Origin: Blastococcus sp. Marseille-P5729
Lineage (GTDB): Bacteria > Actinomycetota > Actinomycetes > Mycobacteriales > Antricoccaceae
Assembly (NCBI RefSeq): GCF_900292035.1
Contig: NZ_OMPO01000001.1
Coordinates: 1,061,192-1,125,191 of the forward strand
Direction: 5' to 3'
DNA length: 64,000 nucleotides
Translations under genes and position numbers: made by a program
Notes under the pieces: generated by a model
What the model saw: only the letters and a program-made list of their open reading frames with translations
Databases searched by the model: none
What the model was told of the DNA's origin: nothing
Shown: positions 53,176 through 61,527 of the stretch, one piece after another
Layout: each line of letters opens with the position of its first letter
Position numbering within the stretch: the first letter of the stretch is position 1

Positions 53176-53278
53176 CCCGTAGCCGCGGGCACGCCGTCGG
53201 GTTTCACCGCCCAGGCGCGGTCGTTGTGCTGATCGAAATGCCGATGTAGCCGGCGGCTCCGGTTACCGCCACCCGCAT
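53172..53278 (-). pseudogene. Remnant of an NAD-dependent epimerase/dehydratase gene
   Basis: The minus strand begins with an ATG and MRVAVTGAAGYIG, the exact N-terminal nucleotide loop of sugar-epimerase SDRs, but goes out of frame at once and stops after 24 codons. In another frame the next bases read HFDQHNDRAWAVKPDGVP and end in a stop, looking like a C terminus. The pattern suggests an internal deletion joining the first 13 codons to the tail of a gene. Confidence 0.6.
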
Positions 53279-53286
53279 CGAATCGG

Positions 53287-53724
53287 TCACTCGCCCAGAG
53301 TAGACCGCAGCCAGACCGCAAGGAGCCCGATGCCCACCGCCACGGTGAGCGAGGCGAGCGTGCCGATGATGAACCGCTCGCTGGCGCCGGCCTGCTCCTT
53401 CAGCTCGGGATACCGCCCCAGCCCCTTGATCGCGACAACGAACGCGATCAAGGTGGGTTGGTCGGCCAGAACCGCGCCGGTGACGGCGATCCGCTCCAGG
53501 ATGCCGATCCACAGGCCACCCCGAAGCAGCGGCTCGGGCTGGTCGGAGGCCTTGTCGGCCGTGAGGACCGGCACCTGCCGGCCCTGCGCGTCGGGCTCGT
53601 ACGACGGCTTGGTGACCTCAGGCGCCTTGGCCAGCCGCAGGACGCCGACCGTCACCGCCCACCCCAGAAGCACCGAGGCGATCAGGGCCGCGAGCAGGAT
53701 GCCGACATGCGCCCCAGCACTCAT
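53287..53724 (-). CDS. DUF3307-like membrane protein paired with SatD
   Basis: A 145-residue protein with an N-terminal membrane segment (about residues 8-30), a polar linker, and two more segments. The part GGLWIGILERIAVTGAVLA, then AIKGLGRYPELK and IIGTLASLTVAVGIGLL, follows the C-terminal pattern I recall for DUF3307 proteins, which are often encoded beside SatD. Its ATG follows the upstream stop directly (TAGATG). Function unknown. Confidence 0.68.
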   Translation of the reverse strand: MSAGAHVGILLAALIASVLLGWAVTVGVLRLAKAPEVTKPSYEPDAQGRQVPVLTADKASDQPEPLLRGGLWIGILERIAVTGAVLADQPTLIAFVVAIKGLGRYPELKEQAGASERFIIGTLASLTVAVGIGLLAVWLRSTLGE

Positions 53725-54339
53725 CTACTCGCTCCGTTCATCGGCCTCGCTCAGCAGTCGCGCGAGCAGAGGATATACGTCGAGCACGACATCCTCGGAT
53801 GATGTGAGCAGGGATTTCGAGACCGCCTGCACGGTGATGCCGAGCGCCGCAGCGGCGGCGGCGCGATCCGCAGCCTGCCGGACGGCGTCGATGACCCGCC
53901 ACTGCGCCGGCTTGCGCCGCTGCAGCACGACGCCCACGACCCGCATCAGCGCCTCGATCTCGCTGCCTCGGGCATCGGGCACGCCCGCGTGAAGGGCGAG
54001 CTTGACGGGCGTGGACTTCTTCGCGTCCTCGACGGCCTCTCGGGCGCGGACGAGCGCCGGCCCGCGCGCGGCCCGCACCGACGTCGGCAGGGGTAGCTCC
54101 ACGGGCCCGATCCCCACGCCGATCGACCAGTCTGGCGAGCGCATGGTGCGCTCGATCGCGTCGATCACCGCGTCCGCGTCGCAGAGGAGGCCCTGCACCT
54201 CGTCGCCTGCGGTGCGCTCGAAGGGCAGGCAAGCGTCCACCTCAGCGAGCAGCCGCAGAAGCCCAGGGACCTGGTCGGAGTGCGTCTGCGACCCGCGTTG
54301 ATCGATCGTGACCGCGAACATATCCGCAGATGCTACCAT
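53725..54339 (-). CDS. SatD-like protein with C-terminal helix-turn-helix
   Basis: A 204-residue protein. The N-terminal part FAVTIDQRGSQTHSDQVPG to PFERTAGDEVQGLL matches the SatD family (named from a Streptococcus secretion/acid-tolerance locus); the C-terminal AAALGITVQAVSKSLLTS is a helix-turn-helix. ATG starts at 54339 (used) and 54321 are both possible; neither has a clear ribosome site. It forms a coupled pair with the DUF3307-like gene and may be its own regulator. Confidence 0.7.
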   Translation of the reverse strand: MVASADMFAVTIDQRGSQTHSDQVPGLLRLLAEVDACLPFERTAGDEVQGLLCDADAVIDAIERTMRSPDWSIGVGIGPVELPLPTSVRAARGPALVRAREAVEDAKKSTPVKLALHAGVPDARGSEIEALMRVVGVVLQRRKPAQWRVIDAVRQAADRAAAAAALGITVQAVSKSLLTSSEDVVLDVYPLLARLLSEADERSE

Positions 54340-54370
54340 TTTCGGTTGAATCGCAGGAACTAAACCATAA

Positions 54371-55711
54371 TCAGTTGTTAGTTGGCGCATGGTCGCCGCC
54401 GAGGAGCCGCTCGGCGACCCGTTCGAGGGCGGCCACCCGGCTGCCCTTCACGAGGACGGCGTCCCCCTCGCCCAGTGCTCCTAGGATCTCCAGCGCGCTG
54501 TCCACATCGAGCGCATGGGTGGCAGCAGTCCCGTAGTCGGCAGCATCGACGGCGATGACGGTGACGCCGGCGCCGGCAGCACGATCGGCGATCTCACGAT
54601 GCGCGCGCGCCGCGTCGTCCCCCAGCTCGGCCATCACCCCGACCACCGCGAACCGCCTCCGGGCCCTCATCGACAGCAGGGCGTCCAGGCCGGCGTTCAT
54701 GGACGTCGGATTGGCGTTGTAGGCGTCGTTGAGCACCAGCGCCCCCGACGGCGCGCGCTCCAGCTGCATCCGCAGACCCGAGATCTCCGCCTCGGTCAGC
54801 CCGGCGGCGATCCGCTCGAACGGCACGCCTACCCCGCCCGCTGCGGCGGCCGCGGCTAGCGCGTTGAACAGCTGGTGCTCGCCACGTACGGCCAGCTGCA
54901 GATCCGCGCTGCCCCAGGGGGTCTGCAGGGTGAACGCCGGCCGCAGCGTCTCGTCGAGGACGACGTTGGCTGCCGTCACGTCGGCGCCGACCGACCGGCC
55001 GAAGGTCAGGACGTCGGCGCGCGTACGGGAGGCCATCGCGGACACGACCTCCTGGTCGGCGCTGAGCACGGCCAGGCCGGAGTGCGGTAGCGCCTCCACG
55101 AGCTCGCCCTTGGCCTGCGCGACGGCGTCGACGGTGCCGAATAGCTCCATGTGGGCATCACCGACATAGGTGACGATGCCGACGGTGGGCTGAGCGATCG
55201 AGCACAGCAGCTCGATGTGCCCGATCCCGCGGGCCCCCATCTCGACGACCGCGGCCTCGGCGTCGTCCGGCGCGTTGAGCAAGGTCAGCGGGAGGCCCAG
55301 CTCGTTGTTGAACGAACGCTCATTGGCGGCGGTGGTGTACGTCGTCCGCAGCACCGCTGCGAGCAAGTCCTTGGTCGAGGTCTTGCCGACCGAGCCGGTG
55401 ACGCCGATGACGCGCTCCGGCAGCCGGGCACGCGCTGCCCGCCCGAGGTCCATCAAGGCCTGAGCGGTGTCGCCCACCCGCACGACGGGTGCATCGACGT
55501 TCTCCACTGGCCGACTCGCGAGATAGGCCGCCGCTCCCGACTCGATCGCCCCTGGCACGAAGTCGTGGCCGTCGCGCTCGGCGACGATCGGCACGAACAG
55601 CTGCCCGCGGCCGACCGAACGGGAGTCGATGCTCGCCCCGCTCGCCTCGACGTCCGCTCCGACGAGCTCGCCGGAGGTGGCTTGGGCAATGTCGCTGGTG
55701 GTGAATCGCAC
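54371..55711 (-). CDS. murF: UDP-N-acetylmuramoyl-tripeptide--D-alanyl-D-alanine ligase
   Basis: MurF (446 residues) adds D-Ala-D-Ala to the UDP-MurNAc tripeptide. P-loop GVTGSVGKTSTKD, the Mur-ligase motif NNELGLPLTLL, EMGARGIGHIELL and LNDAYNANPTSM are present. It is outside a dcw cluster but divergent from ddl, which makes its substrate. TATCGT ends 6 nt before the GTG start (leaderless). Confidence 0.94.
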   Translation of the reverse strand: MRFTTSDIAQATSGELVGADVEASGASIDSRSVGRGQLFVPIVAERDGHDFVPGAIESGAAAYLASRPVENVDAPVVRVGDTAQALMDLGRAARARLPERVIGVTGSVGKTSTKDLLAAVLRTTYTTAANERSFNNELGLPLTLLNAPDDAEAAVVEMGARGIGHIELLCSIAQPTVGIVTYVGDAHMELFGTVDAVAQAKGELVEALPHSGLAVLSADQEVVSAMASRTRADVLTFGRSVGADVTAANVVLDETLRPAFTLQTPWGSADLQLAVRGEHQLFNALAAAAAAGGVGVPFERIAAGLTEAEISGLRMQLERAPSGALVLNDAYNANPTSMNAGLDALLSMRARRRFAVVGVMAELGDDAARAHREIADRAAGAGVTVIAVDAADYGTAATHALDVDSALEILGALGEGDAVLVKGSRVAALERVAERLLGGDHAPTNN

Positions 55712-55760
55712 CCACCGACGATACGAGATCGGCAGGTCCCAGCCCCGTAGGGTTGAGCGT

Positions 55761-56861
55761 ATGCCGAGCAAGATCCACGACCGCGTCCGTCTCGTCGTCC
55801 TCTTCGGGGGAATCTCCGCCGAGCACGACGTCAGCTGCACCTCCGCCGCGCACCTGCTGGCAGCAGCCGACAAGGACGCCTATGAGCTCGTGCCGGTCGG
55901 CATCACCCGCGAGGGTCAGTGGTTCCGCCAGGACGCCGCGATCGCGGCGCTGGAGGCAGGTGCGCCGCTACCGAACGCGCTCGAGCCGACCGGGACGCCG
56001 GTCAACGCTGTGGAGGTTCTCGCCGCGGGCGAGGGCGCGCAGACGGTGGTCCTGCCGCTGCTGCACGGCCCGCACGGCGAGGACGGCACCATGCAGGGGC
56101 TGCTCGAGCTGGCCAACGTTCCGTACGTCGGCTCGCCGGTGCTCGGCTCGGCGGTCGCGATGGATAAGGCGATGGCCAAGACCGTCGCGGCGTCCGCCGG
56201 CATCCCCCAGGGCGCCTGGCTGGAGTACCGCGACGGTGCCGGGCAGTCCGTCGAGCAGCTGGCCCACCAGGCGGACGCCGAGCTCGACTACCCGATCTTC
56301 GTCAAGCCGGCCAACATGGGCTCGTCGGTCGGCATCAGCAAGGTCACCGAGGCCGGGCAGCTGGTCCCGGCAATCACGAAGGCGCTGCAGTACGACGAGG
56401 TGCTGGTGCTCGAGTCCGGCGTCCTCGGTCGCGAGATCGAGGTCGGCGTCCTCGGCGACCTCGACATCGACGCCTCTTTGCCGGGCGAGATCCTCCCCGG
56501 CGCCGACTTCTACGACTACGACGACAAGTACGTCACCGGCGGGGCTGTCCTGTCGATCCCCGCCGAGCTCAGCGGCGAGCAGGTGGCCGAGGTGCAGGAG
56601 CTCGCCAAGCGGGTGTTCCGCGCCTACCGGCTCAGCGGCCTGGCGCGCATCGACTTCTTCTACGACGAGGGCACGGCCGACCGACCCGGCGCTGGTTGGC
56701 TGCTGAACGAGGCGAACACGCTCCCGGGATTCACGCCGTACTCCATGTACCCGAAGGTGTGGGAGGCGAGCGGCCTACGCTACGCCGAGCTGATCGATCG
56801 GCTAGTCGACATCGCGATCAAGCGGCACGCGCGCCGGGCCGCCATCTCCACCCAACGCTGA
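55761..56861 (+). CDS. ddl: D-alanine--D-alanine ligase
   Basis: Ddl (366 residues) makes D-Ala-D-Ala for peptidoglycan. ATP-grasp motifs: GGISAEHDVS, LLHGPHGEDGTMQGLLE, FVKPANMGSSVG and WLLNEANTLPGFT. The Tyr in FYDYDDKY fits dipeptide rather than D-Ala-D-Lac ligases. The gene is divergent from murF (49 bp apart) with TAGGGT ending 7 nt before the ATG, so the two consecutive steps are likely co-expressed. Confidence 0.96.
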   Translation: MPSKIHDRVRLVVLFGGISAEHDVSCTSAAHLLAAADKDAYELVPVGITREGQWFRQDAAIAALEAGAPLPNALEPTGTPVNAVEVLAAGEGAQTVVLPLLHGPHGEDGTMQGLLELANVPYVGSPVLGSAVAMDKAMAKTVAASAGIPQGAWLEYRDGAGQSVEQLAHQADAELDYPIFVKPANMGSSVGISKVTEAGQLVPAITKALQYDEVLVLESGVLGREIEVGVLGDLDIDASLPGEILPGADFYDYDDKYVTGGAVLSIPAELSGEQVAEVQELAKRVFRAYRLSGLARIDFFYDEGTADRPGAGWLLNEANTLPGFTPYSMYPKVWEASGLRYAELIDRLVDIAIKRHARRAAISTQR

Positions 56862-56881
56862 CAGGATGCAGGATTGACGGG

Positions 56882-57880
56882 TTAGCGGCCGAGCTTGGCG
56901 TACTTCGCCTCGGTCGCTTCCTTCTGCGGCTTCCACCACCACTCGTTCTCGCGGAACCACTCCACGGTGGCCTCCAGACCGGAGCGCAGCGTCTGGTACT
57001 TCGGCGCCCAGCCCAGCTCGGTGCGGATCTTGGTCGAGTCGATCGCGTAGCGCAGGTCGTGTCCCGGACGGTCGGGCACGAAGTCGAAGGCGTCGGCCGG
57101 CTGGCCCATGACGTCGAGCAGCTCGGTGAGGATCTCCTTGTTCTGCCGCTCCTCGCCTGAGCCGATCAGGTAGGTCTCCCCGATGCGGCCTTTCTCCAGA
57201 ATGAGCAGGACAGCGGCGTTGTGATCGTCGACGTGCGTCCACTCGCGCACGTTCACGCCGGCGCCGTACAGCTTGGGGCGCTGGCCGGTGAGGATGTTCG
57301 TGATCTGCCGCGGCAGGAACTTCTCCACGTGGTGGTACGGGCCGTAGTTGTTCGCGCAGTTCGACAGCGTCGCCTCGAGCCCGAACGAGCGAATCCAGGC
57401 CCGCACCAGGTGGTCGGAGGCCGCCTTCGAGGCGGAGTACGGCGACGACGGGTCGTACGGCGTGTCCTCGCGGAACTTCTCGGGCGAGTCAAGCTCGAGG
57501 TCGCCGAACACCTCGTCGGTCGAGATGTGGTGCAGACGCTTGCCGTGCTTGCGGCACGCCTCCAGGATCGAGAAGGTGCCGAGGATGTTGCTGTTGATGA
57601 ACGGCGACGGGTCGTCGAGGGAGTTGTCGACGTGCGACTCGGCCGCGAAGTGGACGACGAGGTCGGTGTCGGCAACTAGCTTGTCCATCAGTTGGCGGTC
57701 GGCGATGTCGCCGTGCACGAAGCTGATCTTCTCCTCGAAGGTCTTCATGTTGTCACGGTTGCCGGCGTAAGTCAGCGCGTCGATGACCGTGATGTCGAGG
57801 CCGGGATCGTGCTGCAGCGCCTGGATGACGAAGTTCGCGCCGATGAAGCCGGCGGCTCCCGTGACGAGCATGCGGGTCAT
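56882..57880 (-). CDS. rfbB: dTDP-glucose 4,6-dehydratase
   Basis: A 332-residue extended SDR that makes dTDP-4-keto-6-deoxyglucose, the precursor of dTDP-rhamnose. NAD loop VTGAAGFIGANFV, AAESHVDNSL, the STDEVFGDL motif with catalytic Asp-Glu, and YSASKAASDHLVRAW with YxxxK. No rmlA, rmlC or rmlD lies next to it. It is convergent with ddl, 20 bp apart. Confidence 0.95.
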   Translation of the reverse strand: MTRMLVTGAAGFIGANFVIQALQHDPGLDITVIDALTYAGNRDNMKTFEEKISFVHGDIADRQLMDKLVADTDLVVHFAAESHVDNSLDDPSPFINSNILGTFSILEACRKHGKRLHHISTDEVFGDLELDSPEKFREDTPYDPSSPYSASKAASDHLVRAWIRSFGLEATLSNCANNYGPYHHVEKFLPRQITNILTGQRPKLYGAGVNVREWTHVDDHNAAVLLILEKGRIGETYLIGSGEERQNKEILTELLDVMGQPADAFDFVPDRPGHDLRYAIDSTKIRTELGWAPKYQTLRSGLEATVEWFRENEWWWKPQKEATEAKYAKLGR

Positions 57881-58032
57881 GGATGAGGTGCCTTCCGATG
57901 GGGATCGTGCCAGAGCTTCAGGCTAGCGCGCCGAGGCCGCTGGATCGGGCACGACGGACTGTGAGTCTGGCCTGACCGTGGTCGCAGGGCACCCACGCGC
58001 GGCGCGGCCCGCTGTGGATGTCGCCGGACGAA

Positions 58033-58312
58033 CGTGAGCGCGTTTACGTCCGTCTTCGTCGCGCGTAGGCGATGAGCGGATCGGCGATCAGGGCGGCGAC
58101 AGAGTACCTGTTGATCATCAGCCCCGATCGTTGCTCGCGCACGATCGGCAGCAGATTTGCACGCGAGCACCGTGCCTCGGAGGTTCACATCCGCGCAGCG
58201 GCTGAAGGCGTCCGCGTCGATCGAATGGTCGACGCCGACGATCCTGGCCCCATCGTGCGCGAAGAGCGCCGCCGTCGCGCGGCCGTTGCCGATAGTTTCG
58301 CCAGGTGTCTGA
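58033..58312 (-). pseudogene. Decayed SDR oxidoreductase gene
   Basis: Pieces of a short-chain dehydrogenase are readable on the minus strand in different frames: GNGRATAALFAHDGARIVGVD (cofactor loop, partly lost), VNLRGTVLACKSA, SVAALIADPLIAYA, then KTDVNALT after the active site. The order is right but spacing is too short and frames shift, so an internal deletion and frameshifts have killed it. It fills the otherwise empty 506 bp between rfbB and the next gene. Confidence 0.7.
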
Positions 58313-58386
58313 CCGGCCCCATGACGAGGACTACCCGACCGTGCAGCCTGCCCTCGTACGTTATTCATCCACCTCCGTTGACGGTC

Positions 58387-58920
58387 CTAGTCGTCGAAGC
58401 TGGTGTCCTCGTCGAACCAGGTGACCGACCGGCGGGCGAACTCTTGCGGCTCGAGGCGTTCGGCGCCTTCCGGGAGCGCTCCGACCACCGGCACGCCGGC
58501 GGCCGCACCGAGGAACTGCCGGGCTTCGGTGTACTTCGTCTCGTCGGTGGGCGCCGCGTCGAGGACCAGCCCGCTGGGCTCGATGTGCCGCTCGCGCAGC
58601 GCGTCCACCATCTCGACCGCATCGTCGGTGGAGCGGCCGCACGCGACGTGCAGGACCAGGTCGATGTCGGCGTCCTCGATCGCCTCGCACAGCGAGTACA
58701 CGAAACCGGCGTCCGTGACGTCCGGATATAGATAGACGATCATCAATTCGAACTCGCGGAGCAGCCCGTCGACGGTCGTGGCGAAGGCCGGGATGTCGAT
58801 ATCGGCGGTCTGGATGGCCCCGAGGGTCACGCGCGCGCCACGCGACCCGGCCGCCGCTGCCATACCGGCTGCAATGACGTTGGGGCGACCGCCACCCGGG
58901 GCGACGAGGATGGGAGTCAT
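58387..58920 (-). CDS. Hypothetical protein, possibly a degenerate P-loop (ParA/CpsD-like) domain
   Basis: A 177-residue protein I do not recognise. The pattern ILVAPGGGRPNVIAAGMAAAA, then LMIVYLYPDVTDAG, DIDLVLHVACGRSTDDAVEM and HIEPSGLVLDAAP resembles the strand-loop order of ParA/CpsD/BioD ATPases, but the Walker A GKS/T and the Asp of the second motif are missing. It may be a non-nucleotide-binding relative. It is divergent from a Ser/Thr kinase. The ATG of MTPILVAPGG is used. Confidence 0.6.
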   Translation of the reverse strand: MTPILVAPGGGRPNVIAAGMAAAAGSRGARVTLGAIQTADIDIPAFATTVDGLLREFELMIVYLYPDVTDAGFVYSLCEAIEDADIDLVLHVACGRSTDDAVEMVDALRERHIEPSGLVLDAAPTDETKYTEARQFLGAAAGVPVVGALPEGAERLEPQEFARRSVTWFDEDTSFDD

Positions 58921-59049
58921 GGCCCCATCGTGCCACCCGGTGCCCCGAGCAGCGCGGCCGGTGGAATCTCCGCGGACGGGGCGCAACCATCCGATCGGCC
59001 GGCGCGTCCGAGGGTTACCATTCTTGCGCCCTGACGCGAAGGAACGCAC

Positions 59050-60780
59050 GTGCAGAACGAGCTGATCGCTGGCCGCTACCGGCTCGACCGCCCTATCGGA
59101 CGGGGCGGCATGGGCACCGTATGGCTGTGCCGCGACGAGGTCCTCGACCGCGATGTCGCGATCAAGCAGATCGGCGCACTGCCGGGCGAGGACGGCGACG
59201 GCGCCGCGCGGGCCCGCCGTGAGGCCCGGCTCGCCGCCTCGCTCAACCACCCGAACGCCGTCTCGATCTACGACGTCATCGAGCACGACGGCAAGCCCTG
59301 GCTGGTGATGGAGTACGTCCCGGCCAAGAATCTCTCGCAGATCATCAAGGAGCGCGGCACCCTCCCGCCGTCCGAGATCGCGGCAATCGCCGCGCAGATC
59401 GCCAAGGCGCTGGCGGCGGCCCACCAGCTGGGCATCGTGCACCGCGACGTCAAGCCCAGCAACATCCTGGTCGACGAACTGGGCACCGCGAAGATCACCG
59501 ACTTCGGGATCGCCAAGGGCAACGCCGACCCCCAGCTCACCAGGACCGGCATGATGGCCGGCACCCCCGCCTATTTCGCGCCTGAGCTCGCCCGCGGCCG
59601 GACGCCCGCGCCGCCGTCCGACGTGTGGGCGTTGGGTGCCACGATCTTCCACGCCCTCGAGGGCCAACCGCCCTACGGCCTGGATGAGAACACCATCGCG
59701 ATGCTCTACCGGATCGGCGTCGAGCAGCCCGCTCAGCCGCGCCACGCCGGTCCGTTGGCCCCAGCACTCCGGCACCTGCTCGACACCGACGTGAATAGCC
59801 GCTGGACCATGGCGATGGCCGCCGACAAGCTGCGTGAGCTCGCCGACCCGCGCGGCAACATCTCACTGTCGGAGGCCACCTCGCAGCCCACGGTCCTGGA
59901 GACCCCGCCGACGGGCCAAGTCGATCCGCGGCAGCACAGCCGGCCGACGGCCACGAACGCCGCTTTCGGCGGACCGCTCACGCCGCCGCCCGGCGCAGGG
60001 CAGTACCCGACGACCGGTAGCCAGTATCCCTGGACCGGCGCCCAGTACCCGCCGACAGGAGCTCAGTACCCGGCGACCGGCGGGCACTTTCCGCCGACCG
60101 GTGCTCAGCAGGCGACGTACGCCGGGGCGGACGTCGGCAGCTACCAGCCGGAGCGCAAGAAGCGCGGACCACTCATCGCCGCGATCGCGACCGCCGCGGC
60201 CGTCGTCCTCGCCCTGACTCTGGTGCTGGTCCTGCGTGAACCCGACGATGAGTCCGCCCAGGCCGGCAGCGCCACGTCGACCACGCAGTCCGAGCAGGCG
60301 CCATCGTCGTCCGATGCTCCCGAGACGCACAGCGTGCCGCCGACCTCCGAGACCCCGGCGCAATCAGCCCCGGGCCAGGCCACGCCGTCCACCACGACGA
60401 CGCCCTCTCCCGAGCCCACGACGACCGACAGTGCCACCGACGACGCGGCGACGGCAGAGACCGAGATGGCCCTCGCTGTCCAGCAGTACTACGAGCTGCT
60501 GCCGGAAGGCTACGAGTCGGCGTACGAGAATTATCTGACCGGCGGCATCAAGAAGAACTACGAGTCGTACGTCGCGTTCTGGCAGTCCGTGATCAGCGTC
60601 AGCTGCGGGGACTACGTGGCCGACGCGGCGACGTCGACGGTCTCGATGTACTGCCATTACGAGACCACTGACGAGTACATCGAGCAGGTACAGACCGTCA
60701 CCATGACCCTGCAAGGCGACCTCTGGTACATCAGCGCGATGAGCGTCTCGAAGGACACCGTCCTCACGACCCCCAAGTAG
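59050..60780 (+). CDS. PknB-type Ser/Thr protein kinase with extracytoplasmic domain
   Basis: A 576-residue transmembrane kinase. Catalytic domain residues 1-270: IGRGGMGTVW, VAIK, HRDVKPSNIL, DFGIAKG, APE. A juxtamembrane linker (about 317-354) holds five near-repeats of QYPxTGA type. One membrane segment (about 372-393), a Ser/Thr/Pro stalk to about 475 and a small C-terminal domain with two Cys follow; no PASTA repeats. The GTG start follows AAGGAACGCAC. Substrates are unknown. Confidence 0.93.
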   Translation: MQNELIAGRYRLDRPIGRGGMGTVWLCRDEVLDRDVAIKQIGALPGEDGDGAARARREARLAASLNHPNAVSIYDVIEHDGKPWLVMEYVPAKNLSQIIKERGTLPPSEIAAIAAQIAKALAAAHQLGIVHRDVKPSNILVDELGTAKITDFGIAKGNADPQLTRTGMMAGTPAYFAPELARGRTPAPPSDVWALGATIFHALEGQPPYGLDENTIAMLYRIGVEQPAQPRHAGPLAPALRHLLDTDVNSRWTMAMAADKLRELADPRGNISLSEATSQPTVLETPPTGQVDPRQHSRPTATNAAFGGPLTPPPGAGQYPTTGSQYPWTGAQYPPTGAQYPATGGHFPPTGAQQATYAGADVGSYQPERKKRGPLIAAIATAAAVVLALTLVLVLREPDDESAQAGSATSTTQSEQAPSSSDAPETHSVPPTSETPAQSAPGQATPSTTTTPSPEPTTTDSATDDAATAETEMALAVQQYYELLPEGYESAYENYLTGGIKKNYESYVAFWQSVISVSCGDYVADAATSTVSMYCHYETTDEYIEQVQTVTMTLQGDLWYISAMSVSKDTVLTTPK

Positions 60781-60823
60781 CCACGCCCGGCGGGCCCGCG
60801 GCGCTCGTGCGAGACTCGTGCGC

Positions 60824-61390
60824 ATGAGCGATCCCGTGCTGCGCCCCATCCCTCGCGACGAGCTGACCGACGATCAACGACCGTTGTACGACGCGATCCT
60901 CGGCGGCCGGCAGGGCATCAACACCCTCACTCCGCTGACCGACGCGGACGGCGCGCTGCTCGGGCCGTTCGACCCGATCCTGCGCAGCCCTGCCGTCGGA
61001 CAGGCAATCTCGCAGCTCGGACTGGCGCTGCGCAACGAGACCAGTCTGCCTCGAGCCGTGACCGAGACCGCGATCCTGGCGGTCGCGGTGCGCTGGGCTG
61101 CCCGGTTCGAGTGGTACGCGCACGCCGCGATCGTGCGGGACGCCGGACTGATCGACGAGGACGACCTCAGCGCCATCGCCGAGGGCCGCGAGCCGTCCGA
61201 CTCGCAGACCGCGCTCGCGTGGCGGACGGCGCACGCAGTGTTGGACGGCGATCGCCTACCCAGCGAGCTGTCGGCGGCGGCCGTGCAGGAGTGGGGTGAG
61301 CGGGGGCTGGTCGAGCTGTGTGCGATGGTCGGCCACTACACACATCTGGCACTTCTGCTGCGCTCGCTGGGTATCGAGCCGCCAGTGTGA
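60824..61390 (+). CDS. Carboxymuconolactone decarboxylase-fold (AhpD-like) protein
   Basis: A 188-residue CMD-domain protein. The core helix RFEWYAHAAIVRDAGL carries the EWxxH motif of the non-peroxidase branch; the CxxC of AhpD is absent, so peroxidase support is unlikely. Two CMD-like halves cover about residues 50-180. The substrate is unknown. It follows the kinase after 43 bp. Confidence 0.84.
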   Translation: MSDPVLRPIPRDELTDDQRPLYDAILGGRQGINTLTPLTDADGALLGPFDPILRSPAVGQAISQLGLALRNETSLPRAVTETAILAVAVRWAARFEWYAHAAIVRDAGLIDEDDLSAIAEGREPSDSQTALAWRTAHAVLDGDRLPSELSAAAVQEWGERGLVELCAMVGHYTHLALLLRSLGIEPPV

Positions 61391-61527
61391 CGCCGCGCCC
61401 ACCGCGAACAACGCCCACCCGAGGACACCCGCCACTAGAGTGGAAACGCGGCAGGTCAGCCGGCCTGCTCACGCCGAGGAGCTGGCGCTGCGCCACCGGC
61501 GCGAGCGCCGACTGAGGAGGCCCACTG

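Noticed and set aside
55761-56861. VanA-type D-Ala-D-Lac ligase (glycopeptide resistance)
   Set aside because: The FYDYDDKY tyrosine and lack of vanH/vanX neighbours indicate an ordinary D-Ala-D-Ala ligase.
57877-58368. 163-codon minus-strand frame as an intact gene
   Set aside because: Only fragments of SDR motifs are in frame and the rest is noise, so it is treated as a pseudogene.
53098-58386. Recently acquired mobile island
   Set aside because: No transposase, integrase or tRNA edge is visible and murF, ddl and rfbB are core genes; gene decay explains the remnants.
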